Source: JBBRCX01 sp038204465 (GTDB lineage: Bacteria; Planctomycetota; Phycisphaerae; Tepidisphaerales; Tepidisphaeraceae). From it: a stretch of DNA of 51,793 bases. Positions 22,467-31,540 of this stretch are shown in pieces. Each line of letters begins with the position of its first letter. Positions within the stretch are counted from its first letter, which is position 1. The stretch is from assembly GCA_038204465.1 (NCBI GenBank), contig JBBRCX010000018.1, positions 1 to 51,793 on the forward strand, given 5' to 3'. The translations under genes and the position numbers were made by a program. The notes below the pieces were generated by a model. That model saw only the letters and a program-made list of their open reading frames with translations, made no database searches and was not told the DNA's origin.

Positions 22467-23267
22467 CTACTTGCTTCCTTCCGGGAGAAGCCGGCCCGTT
22501 TCGCGCAGGCGTTTGAACGTGCGGCGGCGGAGGAGAAAGTAGGGCTTAAAGACGAGGCGGTGGAGCCGGATCAACGCACTTTTCCGCGTCGATCGCTCGA
22601 GGTCTTCATCGCTCATCTCATCCTTCCGCAGGCGCCGCTGGTGCTTGAGAATATGGTAAAGGTCCTCGGCCTGAAGCCGGCGCAGCCACCAGCGGTTGAT
22701 CAACCAGTCGCCGAGTTCCGCCAGGTCCCAGCTGATCTGGAAGTCGATCAGGTGAGGGCGCCCATCGTCACCCAGAAGGATGTTCTCCGGCTTGTTGGTG
22801 TCGACGTACGCAAGACGGCGCCGGTGAAGCTCGTGCATGAGCTCGTGCAGCTCACCAAACAATCCATCAGGCACGGGTCGGTCCTTTGAGAGGGGCCGGC
22901 CAGGCACGAAGGCATGTACGAATCCTGTCTGCCCTACCGCGCCAAGAAGTGCCGGTACGTTCGGCAGATCGGTGAGCTTGCGGTAGAAACGCATCTCCCG
23001 CCGGCGGAGCCACTGCCCGAGCCAGAGCAACGGCACGCCGGCGAAGTCGGAGGTCCGGCTCATCTTCAGGACGACGCGCGTGCCGGTTGGCGCGAGGTAA
23101 AAGCCGGTTGCGGCGAAGAAGTCGTGCTTGACCGTGCGCTCGAGACGATAGGTTGCGCCGTCGAGACTGAATTGCGCGGGAAGGTCGGTCCGGCCCAGGG
23201 CACGCATGGAATACGCGGCGCGGTCGGCGGATGAGCTTCTGGTAGTACGCTCAGGCTCGAGCGGCAT
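22467..23267 (-). CDS. Lipopolysaccharide-kinase-like protein kinase-fold protein
   Basis: 266 residues with the eukaryotic-kinase-like fold in the small bacterial form (RIO1/WaaP/InaA group), members of which phosphorylate lipid A-core sugars or are orphan kinases. VVLKMSR carries the ATP-binding Lys (K68), REMRFYRKL the helix-C Glu (E91), YVDTNKPENILL the catalytic Asp and Asn (D156, N158) and HLIDFQISW the metal-binding Asp (D175; DFQ instead of DFG). There is no TM segment. The frame is open far upstream, but that part shadows tadA; the ATG at 23267 starts MPLEPERT. It lies 44 bases after tadA on the same strand. The substrate is unknown; envelope sugar phosphorylation would fit the neighbourhood. 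Confidence 0.8.
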   Translation of the reverse strand: MPLEPERTTRSSSADRAAYSMRALGRTDLPAQFSLDGATYRLERTVKHDFFAATGFYLAPTGTRVVLKMSRTSDFAGVPLLWLGQWLRRREMRFYRKLTDLPNVPALLGAVGQTGFVHAFVPGRPLSKDRPVPDGLFGELHELMHELHRRRLAYVDTNKPENILLGDDGRPHLIDFQISWDLAELGDWLINRWWLRRLQAEDLYHILKHQRRLRKDEMSDEDLERSTRKSALIRLHRLVFKPYFLLRRRTFKRLRETGRLLPEGSK

Positions 23268-23311
23268 GGCGGCGATTATAGGGGTGAGTGCCGTGCCGCG
23301 AATGAGTCGGT

Positions 23312-23782
23312 CTACTTCTTCCCGAGTGCACGCTGGGCGCGGAAGAAGTCCTGCAACAGGGCGGCGCATGGGCCGGCGAGAATTCCGCTGGTGACGGAGA
23401 CAGTATGGTTGAGCCGGGGATCTTCGCACAGCTGGTAGAGGGTCCGGACCGCACCGGCCTTTGGGTCGTCGCAGCCGTAAACGAGGCGGGGGACGCGTGC
23501 ATTGACGATGGCGCCGGCGCACATCGGGCAGGGCTCGAGCGTGACAAAGAGCGTGCAGTCGACGAGTCGCCAGTCGCGGCGGTTCCGAGCGGCCTCGCGC
23601 AGCGCGAGGATCTCGGCATGAGCCGTCGGATCGCGATCGGTTTCCCGGCGGTTGCAGCCGCGACCGATGATCTGTTCGCTGGTGTCGTCGACGATAACGC
23701 AACCGATGGGCACTTCGCCGATCGAACCGGCGCGGCGCGCCATCTCGATGGCCTCGGCCATGAGCCCATCCATATCGCGCAT
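23312..23782 (-). CDS. tadA: tRNA-specific adenosine deaminase
   Basis: 156-residue zinc deaminase converting A34 to inosine in tRNA-Arg(ACG). The zinc and proton-shuttle motif HAEIL (H55, E57) and PCPMC (C85, C88) are intact. GSIGEVPIGCVIVDD and YGCDDPKAGAVRTLYQLCED match TadA rather than cytidine or guanine deaminases. The start MRDMDGLMAEAIEMA fits the family length. It lies between the NifU-like gene (48 bases upstream) and the kinase-like gene, all on the minus strand, so they may share a transcript. Confidence 0.93.
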   Translation of the reverse strand: MRDMDGLMAEAIEMARRAGSIGEVPIGCVIVDDTSEQIIGRGCNRRETDRDPTAHAEILALREAARNRRDWRLVDCTLFVTLEPCPMCAGAIVNARVPRLVYGCDDPKAGAVRTLYQLCEDPRLNHTVSVTSGILAGPCAALLQDFFRAQRALGKK

Positions 23783-23830
23783 GACGGGATTGTAGCGGCG
23801 GGGATGCCGGCTGCAGCGGCGGGACTGATC

Positions 23831-24103
23831 TTACTGCACCGGAATCACGCGGGTGACTTCGGGGACCTTCTCGCGCAGGTTGCGCTCGATCCCCATCTGC
23901 AGGGTCATGGTGCTGCTCGGGCAGCCGTGGCAGGCCCCGTGGAATCGGATCTGGACGACGCCGTCCTCTGCTACGTCAACCAATTCGATGTCGCCGCCGT
24001 CGGCCTGGACCGCGGGCCGAATGAGATTGATCACGCCTTGGACTTTGTCGCGGACGGTCGGGTTCTGCGTGCCGGACGGGTTGGCTGCCGCGGTAGAAGT
24101 CAT
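23831..24103 (-). CDS. NifU-like C-terminal (Nfu-type) Fe-S scaffold protein
   Basis: 90-residue single-domain Nfu protein, a carrier that delivers 4Fe-4S clusters to target proteins. VINLIRPAVQADGGDIELVD is the family N-terminal signature and GACHGCPSSTMTL contains the cluster-binding CxxC (C58, C61). A short, Ala/Thr-rich N-terminal stretch (about 15 residues) precedes the domain. There is no A-type domain as in E. coli NfuA, so I give no symbol. It lies 137 bases downstream of the giant PQQ/TPR gene. Confidence 0.92.
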   Translation of the reverse strand: MTSTAAANPSGTQNPTVRDKVQGVINLIRPAVQADGGDIELVDVAEDGVVQIRFHGACHGCPSSTMTLQMGIERNLREKVPEVTRVIPVQ

Positions 24104-24240
24104 AGGCGCCTCACTCGGTTGAAGAACGTCGATTATAGCCGGTTGGCAAGCCGGGGGATAGGGCGGCGGCCTGAACCACTACCGGCCTGAGAGGTTTCGG
24201 CGATTAAGGCTCTTCCAGCCGCGATGCGGATGTGTCGGCG

Positions 24241-27200
24241 CTATTTCGCGGAACCGCGCAGCATGTGCAGATTGTGGTCGCCGGCGAGGTAGTAGAACCC
24301 GCCCTCCACCGCCTGCCAGGTGGTGATGCCGCTGGCGTCTTCCACCAGCGGCAAGTAATCGAGTCGTCCGCTCTCGGCGGTGCTGCCTTCACGGCTGGGA
24401 TAGCGACCATAGGTGGGCAGGCGGTAGCTGGTTGCAATGTTGGCCGCCGGCACGGCGATGCCGGAGGTCGGCTGGTTGAGCAGCACGACGAATTTCTGAC
24501 CGATGAAGACGTCGCGAACGTGCGGCGTCTGCGCCGGATCATCGTCCATTACCCCCGACCACGTCTCCGCCGGGTGATCGAGGTTGTAAGCGGTAACGGT
24601 TCGTTCGTTGATGACGTAGAGCTGGGATCCGACAATTCGCAGCGTGACGTTCCAGGTCTTCGTGCCGGCGCGCAGCACGCGGTCGATCCCTTCGTTGCCG
24701 TCTTTGTTGTACTTCAGCGTAAGCGGCTTGCCAGTTTCCAGCGAGTGGACGCGAACGTATTTCTCTCCCGGACTTCCCGGCAGGCCGGCGCTGTCGGCGA
24801 CGGTAAGGATCCGGCCGCCTGCGACGATGAGCTGGTCGGGCGCACTGGCACCGGCGTAGGGCATCTGTCCGGGAGCGGCGGGAATCTCCAGTTCCGGCTC
24901 CGCCCACGGCTTGTACAGGTCCTTGAGGCACAGGCGGTCCGGCATGGTGTAAACCAGCGTCCCCTCGGGCGCCAGCGCGAGGTTGACCGGCACGAGTCCG
25001 GTCTGCGGATTAAACGCCTTGGTGCCGCGAATCTGGCCGGTGTAGGTGTCCAGGGCAACGATGCGCGCCCCGCTATCATCACTGAGTCGGACGGCAGCGA
25101 AGTCTTCGTTGGCGACCAGCCGATCCAGCGGGCGCTCGGCGAGGCGGTTTTGCCATGCGACGCGGCCGGAAGAAAGCTCGAGCGATGCGAGCCTCCCGGT
25201 GGTGGTACTGAACAGCACGCGCTCGCCCACCGGAAGCACAGTGCTGATCTGCTCCGGTGCGTTGGGCGCGGGCGGCAGTTCCGCTGCGGGAGCCATCGCG
25301 ACGCCGACGGCTCCTCTGAGGTCGACGGGCGGGTTCGGGGCCAGCCTGGCGCCTCGCAGGGCCCGGCGCGCTCGCTCGGCGTCTGCCGGCTGAGGCGGCG
25401 CGGCCGGCGCATCGGGGAGCTTCACCACTTCAACGCCGGGCAGGTTTGCCAATTGCAGCTTCCACGAAGGGTCGCCTCCCCGACCAGGAATCAGTGCGAC
25501 TTCAGTGAGTCCCCACACCACCAGGTTATCGCCAACCCATGCCACGTTTCGCGGCGCCTCGGTGAGGGCGTTGCTGGTCGCCAGCGGCTTGGTCTGGCCC
25601 GGCTGGTAAATCGACAGGCCTTTTTCCGGCGACCATGCAACGACGCGGTCGACGCGCGCATACTCGCGCAGCGGCGTCGCAAGCACGAAAACATCGGGAA
25701 TCACGGAGTCGGGCGTGTGCGGGAGGAAGGGCTCGGGCATCTCACCCGTTTTGGATGGAAGAGGCAGATGAAAATCGGGCAGGTTTCTCGAGGCCTGCTG
25801 TCCGTTGAATTTTCGCAGGGCTTCCAACGCCTGTGCGAAGGTGACGTTCTGAAGCGTCGTGCCGTCGGGCAGCTTCAGCGCGTGCTGCAATCGAGGAGAG
25901 CCGCTCAGCTGCGCGCCGTTGGAGAGCATGCCCATCGCCGCATCGAGCATGTCCATGGCCGTCGCGGCGCCGCTCGGTCCCGCCTGGTCCGATTTGGCGT
26001 AACGCGTGAGATAGTTGCGGGCCAATGACTCGAGGACAGCCGCCTTGTGGGGACTGTCCGGATACTTGAAGTACATCTGCCGCATTACCTGGATGGCAAG
26101 CTGCGGCTTGTCGGATTGTTCGTAGGCCTCGGCGGCCGAGAGCATGGCCTGCGGCGCGACGGACGAATTGGGATAGATCAGCGCGACGGTAAGGAGCTTT
26201 CCGCCATCCTTTGAGGCGCGGGCGTCGGCAAGGGCGGCGTTGGCGAGTTGCTCGAACTTCGCATACACCTCCGGGCCTGCCTGCTCGAGGAGCCTCTTGA
26301 GGGCCTTCTCGGCGAACGCGCCCGCCTGCGTCGGTCCATTTTCATCTGCGATCGGCTCGGGCCGCATCTGCGGGTCGCTCAGGATCTCCTGGTACAGCTG
26401 GGCAGCGGCGACCGCGTCCTTGCCCGCCGCGGCGAATTTTGCCCGCGCCAGCCGGTACCGCACCTGCTGGGCGGAGTTGGCAGCGGCAGCGGCGGCCCGG
26501 TCGAATAAGCCGTTCGCTCGCTTTGCGCTGTCGCTGCTATCGGTGGTGGCCAGCCGCTGCGCGAACGTCAGGGCGTCATAGAAGATGCGGTCGCGGATCG
26601 GCCCGGCGCGGAGCGCCCCGGCGCCTCCCAGCAAAGCCGTCGCCTCGTCGAGCTTTCCAACCGCAACATCGCTTTGGTCCGCCGCGAACATCAATTCAGC
26701 GTAGCGCAGCCGAGGGGTCGGATCATCCGGCGCGGCCGCAATCTCGCGGTCGAGTCGCCGTCGAGCGGCAGTCAGCTCCGTGTAGACATCCACGTGCGAT
26801 GAACCGGCGATGATCATGTGGTCCGAAGTGACCAGGATATTCCCGGGCCCGTCCCCTTCTTCCCAGGATCGCGGCCAGTTGGGGAATGCGTCGCGCGCCT
26901 TGCCGGTCGAAAGATCGTGCCGCACCATTCGCTCGTCAGTGCAAACGAAGACGGAATCACCGGTCAAAAATGGCCGGCCAATGATTGTGACCTTTGGAAC
27001 GTTGGGAGCGATCTCCTTGGCTTTGACCTCTGCCGACCCCCACGCGAGCATCTTGTCCGGGTCGTAGTTTTCCGGGTCGTATTCTTTCCATTTGAGACAG
27101 AAAAAACGCGTATTGCTGCCGAGGAACAGCCGCTCGCCAATCACGCCGAGGATCGTGTCGGCGTTTTCGAGGTGACTGAGCTTTACCCGTTTCTGCTCGA

Positions 27201-29073
27201 CGCCGGTTGCCGCCTCGTAAATCAGCAGGTCCCTGGCGTCGCTGGGCAGCACGAAGAGCCGTCCACCTTCGATGATGACAGGATTGGGTGTCCATGGCTT
27301 GCTCAAGACGGTGGCGCCGCCGGGGTTGCCGCCAATCATCCGGTTGCGTCCGAACTCCTGGCCGCGCGCGTAAATGTTCAGCCAGGCGATCGTGCCGTTG
27401 TACGCATCGAGCGCCGCGACGGCGCCGACGTTGGTCAGCACGTAGACGCGACCATCGGCATAGGAGAGTTGTGCGGGTCGATTGCTGAGCAGGCCCGGCA
27501 TGCCGCCGAGGTTGAACATGAAGTTCGTGTTGCTCATGCTGGCGATGTACGATGACCAGCGGTATTGGCCGCTGTTTACATCGAGGCAAACGACCCAGCA
27601 ATCTTCGAATTGATTTCCCTGCTTGGTGCTGCGTCCGGCGACGAGAACTCCGTCGCCGATGACCAGCGGAGAACCGGTCAGCTGTAGTGCGCGGATCGAG
27701 GCGGCTTCATCGTTCTTCAGGCCTTCCGGCAGCTTCACCTGCGACATGGAAGTGACCCAGCGCTCCTTGCCGGTGGCGCGGTCGAGGCAAACCAGGCGGC
27801 TATCAAGGTTGTTGGGGACGGGGATCCCCCGCAAAATCGCCAGCGAATCAAACTGTCCCATTACTGCCAGCACGTCGCGGTCGGTCAGGGTGATCGTGAG
27901 TTGGTGGCCGCTGGCGGCGCCGGAAGCATTGGGCAGGACGTATTGGCCGCCGCGATCGCCATTCGCCTGCGCCCAGCCCGGAAGCGGCGCGCCGCTCTCG
28001 AGGCTTACGGCGTAGATGCGCCTGCCATCCTGGAAGAAAAGCTCGTTGTGATCCGTCACGGGCATGATGCCCATGTTCTGGTAGAGGAATCCCGGTTGCG
28101 CGGCCTGTTGGTCCAGCAGCTTCTTCTGTTCCGGCTGCAGGTCTTTGTAATCCGGCTTGGCGAGCGGCACGCTGAAGAGCTTCGCCCCCGGTCTCGCTTC
28201 CGCCGTGGAGATGCGCGAACGATCAGGGCCGCCGTAGAACATGGGCCACGAATCAGGCCCCGTGCCCTGCTTCACCAACGGCCCGGCATCCTTCAATTCC
28301 TGCTCGAGCGATTCCGCGAGCACGACGTCCCTGCCGCGCACCATGCCTTTTTCGTCGGGGAAATCCTTCTTCAGGCGCTGCGCGTATTGCACGGCGCGAT
28401 CGGGATCACCACCCAACTGTGCTGCCAGCGCGGTGCGGTAGAGAACCGCCGGTCGCTCAACGAGAAGGTTTGGATGCCACTCGAGCAGGAAGCTTCCGAT
28501 GCGCATGGCATCGGTGAACTCTCCACGCTCCAGCTTGAGGTCGAGCAATCGCAGGGCGGCCGTCTTCGCCCCATCGGTGACGAAGTAGCGCGAGAAAATC
28601 TGGTTGAGCGCGTAGACATTGTCGTTCCCGGCGGCTTCGAGCAGCGACGTCGCGGTTGCTTCATATCGCGAGCGGTAAACATCCAATCCCTCGCGCGGCC
28701 ACTTCGCAAGCTTCTGAATCACGCCGTTGGCGACGCTGGTGTACTGATAGATCTGGTTGTCTTTGCCCACCTGAGAAGGCACGACGCGGTCGCCAAACTT
28801 TTCCAGTACTTCCTGGTACAGGTCGGCGGACTTGGCCCAGTCCTTCAGCCGCTCCATCTTCTGGGCCAGGGCAATCTTCTCCAGCGCCGCCGTCGAATCG
28901 CGCACGTAGACGCCGGCGGTCGGATCCTTGCCGTAGAAACTTTCCGGGTTTATGCCGCCTCCGACCTGCAGGCCTCGCTCAGCGCGTGACGTGTGCGGCG
29001 CAACAATCCAGCAAGTCAGAAGGGCAGCGCCAATCAGCGCTCGCGAGGTTGACTTGACCAGCAAGGAATTCAT
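24241..29073 (-). CDS. Giant secreted PQQ-propeller and TPR protein
   Basis: 1610 residues from the ATG at 29073. A signal peptide (LIGAALLTCWIVAPHTSRAE) puts it in the periplasm or outside. Domains in order: TPR-like helices (about 50-270: ALAQKMERLKDWAKSADLYQ); a PQQ-type beta-propeller (about 290-790: DSWPMFYGGPDRSR, VCLDRATGKERWV, SGQYRWSSYI, VAALDAYNGTIAWL, IYEAATGVEQKRV); a second TPR stretch (about 800-1090); and a second propeller (about 1180-1610: LASLELSSGRVAWQ, IVALDTYTGQIRG, RVHSLETGKPLTL). Such proteins are common in planctomycetes and may be scaffolds; no dehydrogenase active site is visible. The start overlaps the mtnP-like stop (ATGA at 29073-29070), so the two are translationally coupled. 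Confidence 0.88.
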   Translation of the reverse strand: MNSLLVKSTSRALIGAALLTCWIVAPHTSRAERGLQVGGGINPESFYGKDPTAGVYVRDSTAALEKIALAQKMERLKDWAKSADLYQEVLEKFGDRVVPSQVGKDNQIYQYTSVANGVIQKLAKWPREGLDVYRSRYEATATSLLEAAGNDNVYALNQIFSRYFVTDGAKTAALRLLDLKLERGEFTDAMRIGSFLLEWHPNLLVERPAVLYRTALAAQLGGDPDRAVQYAQRLKKDFPDEKGMVRGRDVVLAESLEQELKDAGPLVKQGTGPDSWPMFYGGPDRSRISTAEARPGAKLFSVPLAKPDYKDLQPEQKKLLDQQAAQPGFLYQNMGIMPVTDHNELFFQDGRRIYAVSLESGAPLPGWAQANGDRGGQYVLPNASGAASGHQLTITLTDRDVLAVMGQFDSLAILRGIPVPNNLDSRLVCLDRATGKERWVTSMSQVKLPEGLKNDEAASIRALQLTGSPLVIGDGVLVAGRSTKQGNQFEDCWVVCLDVNSGQYRWSSYIASMSNTNFMFNLGGMPGLLSNRPAQLSYADGRVYVLTNVGAVAALDAYNGTIAWLNIYARGQEFGRNRMIGGNPGGATVLSKPWTPNPVIIEGGRLFVLPSDARDLLIYEAATGVEQKRVKLSHLENADTILGVIGERLFLGSNTRFFCLKWKEYDPENYDPDKMLAWGSAEVKAKEIAPNVPKVTIIGRPFLTGDSVFVCTDERMVRHDLSTGKARDAFPNWPRSWEEGDGPGNILVTSDHMIIAGSSHVDVYTELTAARRRLDREIAAAPDDPTPRLRYAELMFAADQSDVAVGKLDEATALLGGAGALRAGPIRDRIFYDALTFAQRLATTDSSDSAKRANGLFDRAAAAAANSAQQVRYRLARAKFAAAGKDAVAAAQLYQEILSDPQMRPEPIADENGPTQAGAFAEKALKRLLEQAGPEVYAKFEQLANAALADARASKDGGKLLTVALIYPNSSVAPQAMLSAAEAYEQSDKPQLAIQVMRQMYFKYPDSPHKAAVLESLARNYLTRYAKSDQAGPSGAATAMDMLDAAMGMLSNGAQLSGSPRLQHALKLPDGTTLQNVTFAQALEALRKFNGQQASRNLPDFHLPLPSKTGEMPEPFLPHTPDSVIPDVFVLATPLREYARVDRVVAWSPEKGLSIYQPGQTKPLATSNALTEAPRNVAWVGDNLVVWGLTEVALIPGRGGDPSWKLQLANLPGVEVVKLPDAPAAPPQPADAERARRALRGARLAPNPPVDLRGAVGVAMAPAAELPPAPNAPEQISTVLPVGERVLFSTTTGRLASLELSSGRVAWQNRLAERPLDRLVANEDFAAVRLSDDSGARIVALDTYTGQIRGTKAFNPQTGLVPVNLALAPEGTLVYTMPDRLCLKDLYKPWAEPELEIPAAPGQMPYAGASAPDQLIVAGGRILTVADSAGLPGSPGEKYVRVHSLETGKPLTLKYNKDGNEGIDRVLRAGTKTWNVTLRIVGSQLYVINERTVTAYNLDHPAETWSGVMDDDPAQTPHVRDVFIGQKFVVLLNQPTSGIAVPAANIATSYRLPTYGRYPSREGSTAESGRLDYLPLVEDASGITTWQAVEGGFYYLAGDHNLHMLRGSAK

Positions 29074-30125
29074 AGCCGCTCCCCACCGGAGACTTCGGGG
29101 CCTTCGAAATACTTCATCCACAGCGGCCCCAGTCGCTGCACTTCATCGGCGGGAATCCGGGACTTTTCCGTCCATAGCGCCAGTTTCAGCGCTTCATGAG
29201 CGGGAGAAACGAGAGACGACAGGTCGGCGCCCGCCAATCGGACGAGGGCTCGCTCGATCAAACCGACTGCATTGTCCGAGGCCTTCCGGAGATTCGCAAT
29301 GATTTCCTTGAGAAGGCTTTCTTGATCCATCTCGAGTGCCGCACCTGTCTTTTGGTCGGCCGGCTTGGCGCTGGAGTCCGGCTTTGGCGCCTCAGGCTTA
29401 GGGGGCCTGCGCCACGAATCGTAGTCCGTCACCAGCGCCACCAGCGCGTAGCTCATCTCCGCCTCGCGCGCCAGCTTCGCTTCTGGCATCGCGGTCATTC
29501 CGATCAGGTCGCCACCCCAGAGGCGGTGCATCAGGCTTTCGGCGCGAGTGGAGAAGGCAGGGCCTTCCATGCACACATAGCAGCCGTGGTCATGCACCCG
29601 AGCGACCGGCGCAGGCTGTGGAGGAGATGCTTCCCCTGCCACTGCGGCCCGCGCTGCTTCGGCAGACGGCGCAGCGGTCGTTTCCGCCGAGCCGGCTTCA
29701 ATAAGAATCCGACGCAGCACAGGGCAAAAAGGTTCCGCGAATTCCACGTGGACGGCGGCGTTTTCAAAGAACGTGCTCGGACGGGCGAAGGTCTTGTCGA
29801 TGAGTTGGTCAGGTATGACCAGGTCGCGAGGCTTGAACTCATCGCGCAAGCTCCCAACCGCCCCGGAGCCGATGACATGGGTGCAGCCAAGCTGTTTCAA
29901 CGCGAAGATGTTGGCCCGATACGGCACGCGGGCGGGGCTGAGGCGATGCCCGGGGGCGTGACGGGATAAGAAGTAAACCGGCAGGCCCGCCCACTGCATC
30001 TCGACGATGGCGTCGCTCGGCGGGCCAAAAGGCGTCTTGATCTCGTGCCGGACCCCATGCGCGCGGGCAAGCATCGCCTCGCCCAGTCCGGATCCCCCGA
30101 TCAGGCCTACCTTGATCGCGCTCAT
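29070..30125 (-). CDS. mtnP: S-methyl-5'-thioadenosine phosphorylase-like enzyme with insertions
   Basis: 351 residues from the ATG at 30125 (MSAIKVGLIGGSGLGE). Purine nucleoside phosphorylase of the MTAP family, which splits methylthioadenosine into adenine and methylthioribose-1-phosphate for methionine salvage. FLSRHAPGHRLSPARVPYRA and GSGAVGSLRDEFKPRDLVIP carry the phosphate-site residues; VCMEGPAFSTRAES and DLIGMTAMPEAKLAREAEM the base and ribose sites, with the Met/Glu pattern of MTAP. It is 60-80 residues longer than usual because of two Ala/Pro/Lys-rich insertions (about 150-180 and 247-285) that look disordered. It is coupled to the giant PQQ/TPR gene, an unexpected partner. A PNP-type substrate preference is possible. 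Confidence 0.88.
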   Translation of the reverse strand: MSAIKVGLIGGSGLGEAMLARAHGVRHEIKTPFGPPSDAIVEMQWAGLPVYFLSRHAPGHRLSPARVPYRANIFALKQLGCTHVIGSGAVGSLRDEFKPRDLVIPDQLIDKTFARPSTFFENAAVHVEFAEPFCPVLRRILIEAGSAETTAAPSAEAARAAVAGEASPPQPAPVARVHDHGCYVCMEGPAFSTRAESLMHRLWGGDLIGMTAMPEAKLAREAEMSYALVALVTDYDSWRRPPKPEAPKPDSSAKPADQKTGAALEMDQESLLKEIIANLRKASDNAVGLIERALVRLAGADLSSLVSPAHEALKLALWTEKSRIPADEVQRLGPLWMKYFEGPEVSGGERL

Positions 30126-30200
30126 GGAATCCAAGCGTAGGAACGTCCGCGCAAAAGGCAAAGCATGTCGGCGGTTCCTGAAGCGACACACAGGAGTTGT

Positions 30201-30800
30201 TTAGCCGCCAGCGGGCGAGCCGGGGTCAAAAAGCGTCGGGGACGGCTTCGCCTCCTCCGGGGGATAAGTGATCGTCGTGCCGTCAACCATCGCAAACGGC
30301 GTCAGCTTGTGAGGGACGCTCTGAGTGGCGGTCATGATGTCCAGCACGGTCCACTCGTTGATGAGCAGCGCATCGGAGATGAGGGAACGGTGGCACCGCC
30401 AGGGAACAGCTTCGGCGCACATCGTCGTGAGGCGCCTCTTGGCGGCCGCCGCCGTGAGTCGCTCGAGACCTTCCCGGAATGACGCGGTCTGCATGAAGTC
30501 GGCATATCCGCGGAAGCCTTCGCTGCGCCATCCGGTGTTGGAAGACTGTTTGTTCGGGCGGCGCCGGCCGCCGAGAGCGTTGAACGAGAGATACTCGATT
30601 CCCGCCCGCGGCAGTTCGATGTCGAGATTGATGTCCTGAAAATGAGGATAGCGCCGCGACTTCGGAATCAGCCGCACGTCGGCGACAGCCTTGATGGCGT
30701 TTGCGTGCAGCAGCGAGATGAACTGCTCCAGCGTGCGCGTCGAATGCCCGACGGTGAAGATGGTTTTCGTCTGCGAACGGGATGAGGACTTCGGGACCAT
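30201..30800 (-). CDS. DUF488 family protein
   Basis: 199 residues. IFTVGHSTRTLEQFISLL at the N-terminus and AVADVRLIPKSRRYPHFQ are the DUF488 signatures; the middle has YADFMQTASFREGLERL and TTMCAEAVPWRCHRSLI, with the conserved Cys pair and C-H-R of that family. No function is established for the family to my knowledge; a link to DNA or nucleotide chemistry has been suggested from genome context. The C-terminal 45 residues are variable. It is divergent from the tetrapyrrole operon and 75 bases upstream of mtnP on the same strand, so it may be the first gene of that transcript. Confidence 0.88.
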   Translation of the reverse strand: MVPKSSSRSQTKTIFTVGHSTRTLEQFISLLHANAIKAVADVRLIPKSRRYPHFQDINLDIELPRAGIEYLSFNALGGRRRPNKQSSNTGWRSEGFRGYADFMQTASFREGLERLTAAAAKRRLTTMCAEAVPWRCHRSLISDALLINEWTVLDIMTATQSVPHKLTPFAMVDGTTITYPPEEAKPSPTLFDPGSPAGG

Positions 30801-30861
30801 GCCGCCAGATGTTATGCCGATGAACCGGGCAAACGGCAGCCGGGTTAGCCGGCACGGTGAA

Positions 30862-30891
30862 TTGGACCCGATTTCACGGCGGCGGTAAGAT
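30862..30891 (+). promoter_or_regulatory. Promoter of the tetrapyrrole operon
   Basis: TTGGAC (30862-30867), an 18-base spacer and TAAGAT (30886-30891) match the sigma-70 consensus at 4-5/6 each. Transcription would begin near 30898, a few bases before the GTG at 30902. This argues against the upstream ATG at 30857, which precedes the promoter, and implies a near-leaderless mRNA. Confidence 0.6.
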
Positions 30892-30901
30892 TTGCTGCCC
30901 C

Positions 30902-31540
30902 GTGCGTCACGCGTACCCGATGATGCTGGATGTGAGCGAGCGGACCGTCGTGATTGTTGGCGGCGGCGCCGTCGCTGCGCGAAAGGCGCGAGGACTGCTC
31001 GCCGCGGGGGCCGGTCGCGTCCGGGTGGTGTCGCCCGCTTTTCACGAGGACATGCCGCATGATGTGCAGCGAGTGAACGAGCGTTACCAACGTCATCACC
31101 TCGACGGCGCCGAGCTCGCCTTTGCGGCCACCGACGCCGTCGAAATCAATGAGGCGGTGGTACGCGATGCCCGGCGCGCGGGCATTCTCGTTTGCCGTGC
31201 CGACCATGAGGGCGAAGATATCGGCGACTTTATTACGCCGGCCCTGCTGCGGGAGGGAGAGCTGGCGGTTGCGGTGTCGGCTGATGGAAACCCCGCCCTG
31301 TCAACCCGCGTGCGCGACCGGTTGCGGGCGTCGGTCGACCCGCGATGGGGGGCGATGGCCCGCGCGATGGGAGTTCTGCGGCCAATTGTGCGGCGAGCAA
31401 CCGGCATATCCCTGGAAAGACGACGCGAGGTCTTTCAGCGCCTCGCGGACGATGAGGCGCTGGACGTACTTCAGGCGGGCGGTGTCGAGGCGCTGGTGAA
31501 GTGGATCCGATTGCTATACCCGGAACTGGATCATGCCTGA
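30902..31540 (+). CDS. Precorrin-2 dehydrogenase/siroheme synthase N-terminal-like protein
   Basis: 212 residues from the GTG at 30902 (MRHAYPMMLDV). Equivalent to the N-terminal half of CysG or to Met8: oxidises precorrin-2 to sirohydrochlorin with NAD and may insert iron. YPMMLDVSERTVVIVGGGAV is the family start and NAD-binding loop; DIGDFITPALLREGELAVAV and SADGNPALSTRVRDRL cover the catalytic and dimer region. No methyltransferase half follows, so SUMT activity must come from elsewhere. The GTG is preferred because H-A-Y-P lies where family members begin and because the promoter is just upstream; ATGs at 30920 and 30923 are alternatives. It overlaps the next gene by 8 bases. Confidence 0.85.
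   Translation: MRHAYPMMLDVSERTVVIVGGGAVAARKARGLLAAGAGRVRVVSPAFHEDMPHDVQRVNERYQRHHLDGAELAFAATDAVEINEAVVRDARRAGILVCRADHEGEDIGDFITPALLREGELAVAVSADGNPALSTRVRDRLRASVDPRWGAMARAMGVLRPIVRRATGISLERRREVFQRLADDEALDVLQAGGVEALVKWIRLLYPELDHA

Noticed and set aside
24232..26028. 598-codon plus-strand frame
   Set aside because: Antisense shadow of the second propeller of the giant PQQ/TPR gene; Arg/Gly/His-rich with no recognisable domain.
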